This document shows, in pieces, positions 42,708 through 50,412 of a stretch of DNA of 64,000 bases. Position 1 is the stretch's first letter; each line of letters opens with the position of its first letter. Below the pieces are notes generated by a model. That model worked only from the letters and a program-made list of their open reading frames with translations. It was not told where the DNA came from and did not search any database. The DNA is from Nanobdellota archaeon. Lineage in GTDB: Archaea; Nanoarchaeota; Nanoarchaeia; Parvarchaeales; Parvarchaeaceae. The stretch is taken from positions 42,230 through 106,229 of the forward strand of contig JAKACB010000001.1 in the NCBI GenBank assembly GCA_021796445.1. Reading direction: 5' to 3'. The translations under genes and the position numbers were made by a program.

Positions 42708-43145
42708 CTAATTGATTATATTTCCCATCGATGCTATTACCGGAGAAGAGGAAATATTTGTAGGGGTATAATATATAAAACCGTTTCCACTGAATGAATT
42801 TCCCAGCGATACAGACGTTAAATTGCATTCACTGTACTGCAAAGCAGGCAGATATGTTTTGGAACACACAAACCCCGTGTAGTTTACTCCAGAAATTAAA
42901 AGCGATATTTTGTCTATTTTCACGTTTTCATTTAACAGGTTCTCAAATTTTATGTAAAAAAGGGATTTTGACGGAATGTAACCCTGTTGTATTATTTGGA
43001 ATCCTGGAAATCCAGAGTAGCTCGACTGGGTAGTGGCTCCAGTTAAACTCGGAAAAAATGTGAATATTATATAAAATATTGACCCTATAACCGCGATAGC
43101 CAAGCTATAGATTATTATCATCTCTAGAGATTCCTGTCCTTTCAT
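42708..43145 (-). CDS. Pilin-like exported protein (145 aa)
   Basis: From ATG 43145 the protein begins MKGQESLEMIIIYSLAIA: class III signal K-G then Q-E-S-L-E (Glu +5) and a hydrophobic helix to about residue 27. The head contains aromatic and Gly/Ser-rich strands, two Cys and several sequons. An upstream extension in frame starts with non-conserved residues and is rejected because every other pilin here starts just before K-G. It stands alone between eL15 and tRNA-Thr. Confidence 0.8.
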   Translation of the reverse strand: MKGQESLEMIIIYSLAIAVIGSIFYIIFTFFPSLTGATTQSSYSGFPGFQIIQQGYIPSKSLFYIKFENLLNENVKIDKISLLISGVNYTGFVCSKTYLPALQYSECNLTSVSLGNSFSGNGFIYYTPTNISSSPVIASMGNIIN

Positions 43146-43264
43146 ATCTTTTTTATGAATTTTTAAAATATAAGTATGATTTTGTAAAGCAATACAAATG
43201 GCAATCATCAGTACGGGAGGTATTCTTTAATAACCAAATGCTCTCAAATGTTGATTTTGATAAA

Positions 43265-43336
43265 AGCCTTGGGTGGGTTTCGAACCCACAACCTCCTGCT
43301 TACGAAGCAGATGCTCTGCCGTTGAGCTACCAAGGC
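43265..43336 (-). tRNA. tRNA-Thr (anticodon CGT)
   Basis: A 72-nt cloverleaf: acceptor gccttgg/ccaaggc with discriminator T, D-arm gctc-aacggca-gagc, anticodon loop ttcgtaa with anticodon CGT, T-arm gtggg-ttcgaaa-cccac. CCA is not encoded. The canonical T-loop contrasts with the tRNA-Thr(TGT) at 16808-16879. Confidence 0.95.
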
Positions 43337-43401
43337 ATAATACTAAGAATTGACTCTTTATAATAAAAGTATTTAATGCATTATAAGTTATTATATTGAA
43401 T

Positions 43402-43422
43402 ATTTACTTCTAAATAGTAAAT
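43402..43422 (+). repeat. Inverted repeat upstream of 170-aa gene
   Basis: The arms atttact (43402-43408) and agtaaat (43416-43422) form a 7-bp perfect inverted repeat with a 7-base spacer. It abuts the TATA-like ttataaatac at 43423-43432, a place where a transcription regulator could act. Confidence 0.35.
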
Positions 43423-43452
43423 TATAAATACTAGTGAAATTCATATAAAATA

Positions 43453-43965
43453 GTGGAAAATGAACGCTTGGAAAAGATAATTGGATTTGAAACCGAGAGA
43501 GGGTCCAAGTACCGGTATCAGGATAACAAAGTGATAAGAAAGAAATATAGTGGAAAAGAAGACGAATTCAATCTGAACGTTTTCATACCCCCTTACAGCG
43601 AATTGGATGCAGGAACAAAGTCCAAACTTGAAAGGATGTATGAAATTAAAAGTGAATGGGCATACAACAGGTTCATAGAAGAGGTAGTGTATGACCGTTC
43701 AATTTACAGATCGCATGTTTTTTCATTTGAAGATGGAGTGCTTAAAAAAATAGATAGCGATGAAAATGCGGAAGGGAAAGAAGTATACTTTGTATCCATA
43801 TTCAAAAGTGAAACCGGGCCAAAGTCAAAAATAGCCTTTTTGGTTAAGGCAGATAAATCACCAAAAGAGGGGTATTTTCCTTATCAAGAGAATAACACAA
43901 AAAAAGAAACTTACCTATTTCACATAGGAGATAAGGTTTCAAAGGTCTACAAAGCTAGGCTTTGA
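43453..43965 (+). CDS. Uncharacterised 170-residue protein (GTG start)
   Basis: A soluble, charged protein beginning VENERLEKIIGFETERG with GTG as start; no in-frame ATG occurs nearby, and a TATA element about 26 bases upstream fits the GTG. Sequence features are an acidic/basic mixture, several aromatic residues (YFPYQENN) and no cysteines. No family recognised. Its 3' end overlaps the opposing zinc-ribbon gene by 11 bases. Confidence 0.7.
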   Translation: MENERLEKIIGFETERGSKYRYQDNKVIRKKYSGKEDEFNLNVFIPPYSELDAGTKSKLERMYEIKSEWAYNRFIEEVVYDRSIYRSHVFSFEDGVLKKIDSDENAEGKEVYFVSIFKSETGPKSKIAFLVKADKSPKEGYFPYQENNTKKETYLFHIGDKVSKVYKARL

Positions 43966-44140
43966 ATGTTTTAAATCCTACCTCTTTTTTGTTGACCTCT
44001 TTTTTGTAATTCTCATTGCTTACAACATGATTCATGACAGCGAAATTTTTGCCGCAGTAAAAACATTTTACGGTTTTAATGGATGAAGTTTTCCTGTACC
44101 TGCCGCAGTTGGGGCATTTCACAATTCTGTAAACCGTCAT
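43955..44140 (-). CDS. Small zinc-ribbon protein (61 aa)
   Basis: MTVYRIVKCPNCGRYRKTSS with Cys9/Cys12 (CPNC) and Cys26/Cys29 (CFYC) forms a rubredoxin-knuckle zinc ribbon; the tail is basic (KKEVNKKEVGFK). Related small ribbons are common in archaea next to housekeeping genes, with unknown roles. The start overlaps the minD stop by 4 bases (ATGA), so the two are cotranscribed. Confidence 0.78.
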   Translation of the reverse strand: MTVYRIVKCPNCGRYRKTSSIKTVKCFYCGKNFAVMNHVVSNENYKKEVNKKEVGFKTFKA

Positions 44141-44856
44141 ATCCTAATTATCTGCTTTGCTATGCTGTTAATGTCCCTTGCCGCAAAGCTTTTCGGGGAA
44201 GATATGACCAAAGGTATCCCTACCTTGAGGGCATTGTAAACCTTGTTGTCCTCTCTTATCTCCCAAATATTGCTTATCCTAGTCAACTCTTCGATTTCTT
44301 TTTTTGTCATTTGCTCCTTTATCCTTGTGTTTACTTTGTTTATAACAAGACCTAATATGCTTATTCCCGCATCTTCCAGTTCCTGCTTCAGCTTTTTAGC
44401 CTCTATTATCGAGGTTATGTCAGGATTTGATATGATGAGGCTGTTTGCCTCCTTTATGAGTTTTATGAATTCTATGTCATAAGAAGGCTTAGAGTCTATC
44501 ACTATAAAATCGTATTTACCCAATAGTTTGTTTATGTAAAGATTGATGTTTATCAGTTTATGCGCAGATCTGTCAGTTCCGCTCTTTGCGACCCTTGATG
44601 GCAGAAGATGGAAATTTGGGTTATCTCCCGTGTATATAGCTTCTTCTATTTTAGTTCTTTCATTTAATACATCCTCTAAGGAGTATTTGAATCCGACGAA
44701 ACCATAATAAACTGCAACATGTGGTGTTTCAAGATTTGCGTCTATTAAAAGGGTCTTTTTACCAAGATTAGAAATTGCAGTGGCAATGTTTACGGCGGCG
44801 GTCGTTTTTCCCACCCCTCCTTTTGGACTCATCACCACAATAATCTTGGCTGGCAT
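44137..44856 (-). CDS. minD: MinD/ParA-family ATPase
   Basis: A 239-residue deviant-Walker ATPase. KGGVGKTT (12-19) at the N-terminus, LLIDANLETP, and the Walker B-like FIVIDSKPSYD (the usual DxPxG is altered to DSKPS) are seen. Families of this kind position cell structures or partition DNA; membrane binding cannot be judged because no clear C-terminal amphipathic helix is obvious. Cotranscribed with the zinc ribbon and divergent from the TtuA-like gene across a 32-base interval. Confidence 0.88.
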   Translation of the reverse strand: MPAKIIVVMSPKGGVGKTTAAVNIATAISNLGKKTLLIDANLETPHVAVYYGFVGFKYSLEDVLNERTKIEEAIYTGDNPNFHLLPSRVAKSGTDRSAHKLININLYINKLLGKYDFIVIDSKPSYDIEFIKLIKEANSLIISNPDITSIIEAKKLKQELEDAGISILGLVINKVNTRIKEQMTKKEIEELTRISNIWEIREDNKVYNALKVGIPLVISSPKSFAARDINSIAKQIIRI

Positions 44857-44888
44857 ATAAATAATAAAAGATAGACTAATTAATATTT
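44855..44888. promoter_or_regulatory. Overlapping divergent promoters, minD / TtuA-like gene
   Basis: The 32-base gap holds atataaataat (44855-44865), centred about 28 bases before the ATG at 44889, and actaattaatattt (44875-44888), centred about 25 bases from the minD start. The two TATA regions are about 20 bases apart, so both promoters probably cannot be occupied at once. Confidence 0.45.
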
Positions 44889-45413
44889 ATGGATGCCGAC
44901 AAAACGTGTGCCATATGCGGTAGAGAAGCCGTTTTTTATTCTTCTTACCTAAAGCAGGAGCTTTGCAAAAAGCACTTTGAAAGGATGCTGATAAAAAGAG
45001 TCAAGTCAAACATGAATACAAATAAATTAAGAAGCAGGCTTTTCAGGTTTGGAAATGAAAATAATTACGGCAGGGCCTTCCTTGAATTTATGTTTAAAGA
45101 CCTGGAAAGTAAAGATGGTGAAAAGCTTTATTCTTATACATTGGAGGACTTTGCCATCTCTGTGATGAAATTCTTTCTCTTCCATGAGCCTACCGACAAA
45201 AAAATAAAGAATAAGGACGGCTTCAGCCCGCTTTTTAATGTATCGGAGAATGAAATAATGAGCTTTTTCAGGCTTAAGAAGAAAACGCTGCAAAATGCAA
45301 AGAGGAGCGGAAAGGATGAGTCAGTACTAAAATTTTTAATGGAAATAGAAGAAAGGAGGCCTGGTGGAATGATATCTCTGGTAAAGGCGGGCATAACCTT
45401 GGGTATTATCTAA
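44889..45413 (+). CDS. Shrunken TtuA/Ncs6-like protein without PP-loop catalytic core
   Basis: A 174-residue relative of the tRNA 2-thiouridine synthase family. The N-terminal zinc knuckle CAICGREAVF and LCKKHFERM (Cys/His ligands) align with TtuA. YSYTLEDFAISVMKFF corresponds to its GHNLDDEA helix and EIEERRPGGMISLVK to its LEEKRPGTKF end. Between these, the SGGKDS PP-loop, the catalytic CxxC segment and the C-terminal zinc finger of TtuA are missing (TtuA is about 300 residues). It cannot thiolate tRNA by the known mechanism; tRNA binding or regulation is possible. The end overlaps the wHTH gene by 8 bases. Confidence 0.78.
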   Translation: MDADKTCAICGREAVFYSSYLKQELCKKHFERMLIKRVKSNMNTNKLRSRLFRFGNENNYGRAFLEFMFKDLESKDGEKLYSYTLEDFAISVMKFFLFHEPTDKKIKNKDGFSPLFNVSENEIMSFFRLKKKTLQNAKRSGKDESVLKFLMEIEERRPGGMISLVKAGITLGII

Positions 45414-45651
45414 GCCTGTAATATTTCTTTCTTACTGTATTTCCCCAGCTGAAGTTTCCCAATTCGTTTTTGTTTTCTACAGTTACTTTGCCGTCCTTCA
45501 ATGCAATGTACAGATAATGATAAACTATCCTGCTTGATACTTGTCTACCATTCTTTTTTATTTCCTTGTATATCTCGTAACCCGTTTTTTCTCCGTTTGA
45601 TAGCGAGGAAAGCACTGCTTCCATCAGTTCCTTATCTATTTTTCTTACCAT
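45406..45651 (-). CDS. Winged helix-turn-helix regulator, PadR-like
   Basis: An 81-residue protein; residues 8-72 have the pattern of a wHTH (AVLSSLSNGEKTGYEIYKEI, then RIVYHYLYIALKDGKVTVE as recognition helix and wing). The GYEI ... YHYL arrangement resembles PadR-type regulators. It is last in the secFD operon, 3 bases after the thioredoxin-like gene, and could regulate that operon. Confidence 0.72.
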   Translation of the reverse strand: MVRKIDKELMEAVLSSLSNGEKTGYEIYKEIKKNGRQVSSRIVYHYLYIALKDGKVTVENKNELGNFSWGNTVRKKYYRLR

Positions 45652-45654
45652 TTT

Positions 45655-46161
45655 TCAACTACACTGCGGCAAGGATTCATTGACCGAAAGGCATATGTAC
45701 TTTAATATATCGTTGTATGCAGTCTGATTATTTGCAAATCCTCCAACTTTATAATATTTTCCATTGAATACTATCAGCGGTACCCTATTCACGCCTATCT
45801 TGTTGAAAATTGACACCGCTGAATCAGGTAGGTTGGCAGTTACGTTGTTATTGTACGCAGATATGTTGAATTCCCATGCACAGAAATAGCCGCTGTAAAA
45901 TGTTTTGTTACCCCACAAGCCAAAAAGAGACGTTACATTTTGGAAAGAATCAATAGTAGAAGTGCAGGTTTTGCAGTTGTCTGCATAGTAAATAACAAAC
46001 GATGGCAGAGTTGGAGAGCAGAGTCCAGACATGTTTAGATCTGTTTTGTGGAAGGAATATAAGCTGGTTAGCGAGTAAGTCTGATAGTAAAAGAATACGG
46101 CAAGCATTAAAAGTACAAAGATTACAACCGAATAAATGTAGTATCTTGACTTAGTTAGCAT
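45655..46161 (-). CDS. Membrane-anchored thioredoxin-fold protein
   Basis: A 168-residue protein with an N-terminal membrane anchor (about 8-28). The exported part has FVIYYADNCKTCTST with a CKTC redox pair (about 62-65) and GVNRVPLIVFNGKYY with the Val-Pro typical of the cis-Pro loop, so a thioredoxin/DsbA-like fold facing outside. It may oxidise or isomerise disulfides of the Cys-rich surface proteins in the window. Overlaps the upstream gene by 11 bases. Confidence 0.8.
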   Translation of the reverse strand: MLTKSRYYIYSVVIFVLLMLAVFFYYQTYSLTSLYSFHKTDLNMSGLCSPTLPSFVIYYADNCKTCTSTIDSFQNVTSLFGLWGNKTFYSGYFCAWEFNISAYNNNVTANLPDSAVSIFNKIGVNRVPLIVFNGKYYKVGGFANNQTAYNDILKYICLSVNESLPQCS

Positions 46162-47044
46162 AGAATGACATGTTCAAATTCTTCATTTCGCTGGAATTGC
46201 AGCTGTTTTTGCTGTTGACTATGCATATGTTTGTGTAATTTCCTAGGCTTTTGTACAAGTAACTGTAGCTTTGGGATGAAAAGTAATTTGGATTTACAAC
46301 TATGTTGAATATTTTTGAGTAACTGCATTGACTTGCATTTATTAGCCGGTAAACCTGGAACTGGAACGGGCTGTATATACCAGTTTCATTTTCATAGTTT
46401 AATATTTTCCCGTTTCCATTGAAGACTATGTTTACTGTCATCTGCTTCATATTCAATATCGTTTTTATCATGTCACTTATGTTTGTGCTTTCATTGAATA
46501 GTTTTAAGTCATATTTTAAAGGATCAACAATAGAATAGTTCTGAAACCCTGAATTAACAATGTCTGCATAATAACTTTTTACCTGCGAATAAGAAAGATT
46601 AAACATCTGTTTTATCTGCATAGGGGTCATGCTCTCATTTATGAAATTATAAAGCTGTTCATATGCCTTGCTGCAGTTAGTGACATTTTCCACACTGCAC
46701 ATTGAAATAAGCGCCATGTTCGTTATCACATTATTATATTCATTCTGCAGTACAGCAGAGTTCAAAGGTATATACGGAAAAGCAGGTTCCATCTCATAAT
46801 TGCAACCGAAAATTACAGAGTTGTTCGACAACCCCCCGTAAAAATAGTACAGGTCCTTGTCTGAAAATCTGCTTAGGTTTATGTTGTAGCTTGAAAGAAA
46901 ATCCTCAAGTTTGATGCCATTTGTGATGTTTTGTTGGTTGTTTACTGTTACTGGTTTAAATGGATAAACGTACAGTATGGCAGTAAATGCCGCAAGCAGG
47001 ATTACCAATACAAGCAATGCCTTCATTGTTGCATTATTTTCCAT
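46151..47044 (-). CDS. Membrane-anchored exported protein, unknown (297 aa)
   Basis: MENNATMKALLVLVILLAAF begins the chain with a membrane helix to about residue 27; the rest is extracytoplasmic, Asn/Tyr/Ser-rich, with many N-X-S/T sites and about seven cysteines. No known domain. It lies between the degenerate GalT-like gene and the thioredoxin-like gene, overlapping each by 11 bases, so tight translational coupling is likely. A role as substrate or partner of the thioredoxin-like protein is an inference. Confidence 0.72.
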   Translation of the reverse strand: MENNATMKALLVLVILLAAFTAILYVYPFKPVTVNNQQNITNGIKLEDFLSSYNINLSRFSDKDLYYFYGGLSNNSVIFGCNYEMEPAFPYIPLNSAVLQNEYNNVITNMALISMCSVENVTNCSKAYEQLYNFINESMTPMQIKQMFNLSYSQVKSYYADIVNSGFQNYSIVDPLKYDLKLFNESTNISDMIKTILNMKQMTVNIVFNGNGKILNYENETGIYSPFQFQVYRLINASQCSYSKIFNIVVNPNYFSSQSYSYLYKSLGNYTNICIVNSKNSCNSSEMKNLNMSFYAN

Positions 47045-47843
47045 TATTTAACTTTTCGCTCATTTTTTTTGCAGTCTCTTCTGGAGAGTAGTTTATCCTA
47101 TTTATGCCTAGTGTATCTATCGGATCATTCTCGCCGGCAAGCACATCCAGTTCGAAATGGTCTGCTCCAGACTGCTTAATGTTAAAGGTAATCTCATTTG
47201 TAAATTTGTTTATTATCTTTATAATGAGATTCGCTAGGTCAAATGCCACAACGCTGTCCAATTCCTCTATCGCAGTGTGTTTAAGTGTTGTTATTCTTGC
47301 TACTTCGTTCTTTTTCGGCGAAAATGGCACATACGCTATTAAGTTTTCGGTTTTGTATATCTCCCTATTTCCTACATAATTCAAGCTTTCACACACATGG
47401 CATTTTTGAGTGTTGTGCATAGGTATTGGCAGTATAACCAAATCCCAATAATCATGTCCGTTGACATACCTGCTTACCGATATGTTTTTTCCTATATCAT
47501 AGGTTTTGAGTTCATTAAGTCTCTCGCTTACAACTAAAAGTAGCTTTTCAATGTCATCTGCCGAATAAGTTACAAAGTCGGCAGAATGTTTTTCGTTTTC
47601 CACAATTAATTCTTCATACCCATGTGCGTTTGAGCGCTTGAAAAACTTTCCGTCAAGCTGGTATCTTGAAGGCTGTACCCTGTCCTTTATTTCATATACT
47701 CTTAGGTATCTTCCTTTGAATTCGATTGATTTTATTGCATTTTCAACAGGCAAGCACTCTCTGCAGCCTGTTCTTTCATTGCTTATCAAGTCAAAGGTAA
47801 GGTCCACCGGATCCAATCTGAATTCTTCCATTTTATCCTTCAA
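47034..47843 (-). CDS. Degenerate GalT-like protein lacking active-site histidines
   Basis: A 269-residue protein that keeps the GalT layout: HGYEELIVENEKHSADF aligns with NEVLIESPKHFDKF of the intact copies, and LIAYVPFSPKKNEVARITTL aligns with their late segment. Two CxxC pairs (CREC, CHVC) may bind zinc. The HxHxQ nucleophile is replaced by DLVILPI and FHFHVE by HFELDV, so classical uridylyl transfer is unlikely. It is cotranscribed with secFD (11-base overlap), suggesting a changed role, possibly nucleotide-sugar binding. Confidence 0.7.
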   Translation of the reverse strand: MKDKMEEFRLDPVDLTFDLISNERTGCRECLPVENAIKSIEFKGRYLRVYEIKDRVQPSRYQLDGKFFKRSNAHGYEELIVENEKHSADFVTYSADDIEKLLLVVSERLNELKTYDIGKNISVSRYVNGHDYWDLVILPIPMHNTQKCHVCESLNYVGNREIYKTENLIAYVPFSPKKNEVARITTLKHTAIEELDSVVAFDLANLIIKIINKFTNEITFNIKQSGADHFELDVLAGENDPIDTLGINRINYSPEETAKKMSEKLNNGK

Positions 47844-49410
47844 GCTTTCCTATTATTCTCGCATATGCAGGTCTTGTTACCAGCAAACCGATCAAAGACG
47901 CAAGTATTGTTGTAAGCGCGAAGCCTGCAAACAGGCTTGCTGTTGAAAACAGGAGGGGAAACATTATGGCTGCAAACGAAAAGAATGAAACGAATATTAT
48001 GAAAAATGCCCTGCTTATTCTCTTCTTTGTAACGGCGTATTCCATCTGTGATGAGCCCCTTCTCATCTCATCTGTTATTATTATCTGGTCATCGACAGAT
48101 ATACCTATGCTGGCTATTATACCTGCCATGCTTGGTATGTCCAATGTCCAGTGTATTGCCGCCGCAACCCCTATCACTATAAATATCTCCGTAATACTTG
48201 TAAGGAGTATCAATGAAGATATCTTATAATCCTTGTATCTTAAGAATATGACTATGCTTACAAGCACGAATGCTAGCAGCAATAAAATGTATATCTGGCT
48301 TATAAACTGGCTGCCTGCTGTAGGAGAAACGGAACTTATTGATATTATCTTCAATGGTACTGGTAAGCTGCCTGACTGCATTACTGCCTGGAGCGTTTTC
48401 ATGTCTGCCGTTGACTGCTGCAGGTCTACTCCCCCGCCTTCTATGGTTATAGCACCGTTGAAGTTTGTAAGTATATTTTCAGAGATCAAAAGAGGCTGGC
48501 CCTGCTGCACACCATTTAAGTACAGGTGTATCCTCTTGTTGAAATAACCCGGATTTGTAGTTGAGGGCTTCAGGGTTTTTACCGCATTCTCAAAGTTCTT
48601 TGCAGCGCCGGAAGCCAGCTGTATCCCGAATTGGAACTGGTAGCCATTTGCTGCACTTGGAGTTTGATAAACTCCGAAAGGACAGCCTGATGAAAGGCAA
48701 ACATCCAATATGCTTTCGCTCGAATTGCTGCTGTTGAAAACTGTGATGTTGCCTATAGTAGCATAAAACTTACCCTGGTTTTGAATCAATGACAGTGCTT
48801 GGCTTTCTCCCACATTAGGCATGCTGACCATTATAAATGCATTGCCTGACAGCGCCTGAACAGTGCTAACAGTAGTGCCGCTTATTCCATAGACATCAAG
48901 CCTCTTTGAAAGCGTTGTCTCTAAATCGGAAAGCACAGAAGCGTTGTAATTTGTGGAGTTTGGAACCACTTCTATCTGCGTTCCTCCTATTATATCCAAT
49001 CCATAGTTTAAGTGCGTATAAGGCACGTTCTGCGTTTGTATAGTTGAAGAATTAAAGATAGCGCCGGGCTCTACGAATATTCTAGTTGTATTGCTTCTGT
49101 ATATGTAAGGGAAAAGCTCATTCTCATATGTCAAGCTCAGTGAGGTATTGACTAATGCGCTTTTGTTTAGTTGACTGTAAAACTGCTGTATGTTATGAAC
49201 CGGTACGCCATCTACAGCAGTTATTATCGATCCAGCCTGTAATCCAATGACCCCTCTTGAACTTAAATTGCCTATGTAAGAGTTAACAGGCATGTAAACG
49301 ACCTGCGCACCGTTTACATTCGTAATGTTTGGCTGTATGGCCAAGAAAGATACGACTGCCAGAACAATCATTAATATTATACGCCAGTCATAAAATATTG
49401 ATTTTGCCAT
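47833..49410 (-). CDS. secD: Protein translocase subunit SecD
   Basis: SecD works with SecF to drive late stages of Sec export using ion gradients. The 525 residues have an N-terminal helix, the large exported P1 domain (GLDIIGGTQIEVVP near the base), and five more helices with GIIASIGISVDDQIIITDEM, the conserved Asp region. Order secF-secD is the archaeal arrangement. It lies 1 base after secF and overlaps the GalT-like gene by 11 bases. Its C-terminal lumenal PDZ-like part (residues 40-80, GLQAGSIITAVDGVPVHN) stands out. Confidence 0.93.
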   Translation of the reverse strand: MAKSIFYDWRIILMIVLAVVSFLAIQPNITNVNGAQVVYMPVNSYIGNLSSRGVIGLQAGSIITAVDGVPVHNIQQFYSQLNKSALVNTSLSLTYENELFPYIYRSNTTRIFVEPGAIFNSSTIQTQNVPYTHLNYGLDIIGGTQIEVVPNSTNYNASVLSDLETTLSKRLDVYGISGTTVSTVQALSGNAFIMVSMPNVGESQALSLIQNQGKFYATIGNITVFNSSNSSESILDVCLSSGCPFGVYQTPSAANGYQFQFGIQLASGAAKNFENAVKTLKPSTTNPGYFNKRIHLYLNGVQQGQPLLISENILTNFNGAITIEGGGVDLQQSTADMKTLQAVMQSGSLPVPLKIISISSVSPTAGSQFISQIYILLLLAFVLVSIVIFLRYKDYKISSLILLTSITEIFIVIGVAAAIHWTLDIPSMAGIIASIGISVDDQIIITDEMRRGSSQMEYAVTKKRISRAFFIIFVSFFSFAAIMFPLLFSTASLFAGFALTTILASLIGLLVTRPAYARIIGKLEG

Positions 49411-49411
49411 A

Positions 49412-50347
49412 TTACGCCTTTGCCACCTGCTTTTCTGCTTCCTTGTATTTTAAGCCGTACAGCTGTGTGGAGCCATTCAATATCCACACAGTGAAATCAT
49501 CAAATATTACTCCTATTATAAGGATTATCGCTATCTCATGCAGCGTTGAATTTGTCGTTCCTAGGAAAAGTATGAGAAACGTTACCAATGCCGCGGCGTC
49601 CATCGTAAGCGAGGTTTTTATTGTCTTGACAAGACGGTAGCGCATGCTTGCCTCCTCCCTTTTCAGTATGTTTGTAGCCAAGATTATGTTCCTGTCAGCA
49701 GAGTAGCCCATTATCATAAGTATACCCGCTATGGAAGCGGTTGAGAAACTGAAGCCTATTATATCAAGCACCCCCACTATGTTTATTATATCGCTTATTA
49801 TGCTTATCACGTTTGAAAAGGCCTGCCATATGCTTCTGAAGTAGAATAGAGAAACCGCAGCTACAAGGATGAATGCTATACCAAGAAGTATGAAAGAGCT
49901 GTAGAGAGAGCTTTGTGCCAGAGTAGCGCTTACAAAATCAACGCTTGAGTCCTTGCCGTTTATTGGCATTTTAAGTATGCTTGAAAGGCTGCTTTCCAGC
50001 AAAGTAGTGTTAACATTCTTTCCAACAGTTATTGAGTACCCTGTTATTGTATTAGTAAAAGGAGCTTTTACCACGCTTACTGTCACTGCCTGCTTCAAAT
50101 CCGTTCCCAAAGAGCTAGCTATCAGCGTTGGCGAAATGCTCTGGTTGGTGCTTACAACTATATTGGTACCGCCGGCAAGCGATATCCCTTCGTTAACCGG
50201 CATTCCATGAACATGGTAGTAGTAACCTATAAAAGAAGCGAAGAATATTACGAATATTATGGGTATGAACACCATCTTTCTGTAGTTTCGCAGGTAATAA
50301 TCAACCACATTATCTATAGTTTTGCTTACCTTGTTTCTTATGCCCAT
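49412..50347 (-). CDS. secF: Protein translocase subunit SecF
   Basis: Partner of SecD in the Sec accessory complex, 311 residues with six membrane helices. GISLAGGTNIVVS is the exported P1 segment, and GILMIMGYSADRNIILATNI carries the conserved Asp in helix 4. It is the first gene of secF-secD-galT-like-exported-trx-like-wHTH. Upstream on the same strand, 65 bases away, is the unknown 244-residue gene. Confidence 0.93.
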   Translation of the reverse strand: MGIRNKVSKTIDNVVDYYLRNYRKMVFIPIIFVIFFASFIGYYYHVHGMPVNEGISLAGGTNIVVSTNQSISPTLIASSLGTDLKQAVTVSVVKAPFTNTITGYSITVGKNVNTTLLESSLSSILKMPINGKDSSVDFVSATLAQSSLYSSFILLGIAFILVAAVSLFYFRSIWQAFSNVISIISDIINIVGVLDIIGFSFSTASIAGILMIMGYSADRNIILATNILKREEASMRYRLVKTIKTSLTMDAAALVTFLILFLGTTNSTLHEIAIILIIGVIFDDFTVWILNGSTQLYGLKYKEAEKQVAKA

Positions 50348-50412
50348 AAAGAATCCATAACCCTTGATTTTATTAATTCTTAATGTATTTTGGCTTTTAA
50401 AGGCTTTTGCCC

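Noticed and set aside
43209..43264. Mini gene between pilin and tRNA-Thr(CGT)
   Set aside because: No open frame of meaningful length with a start signal was found.
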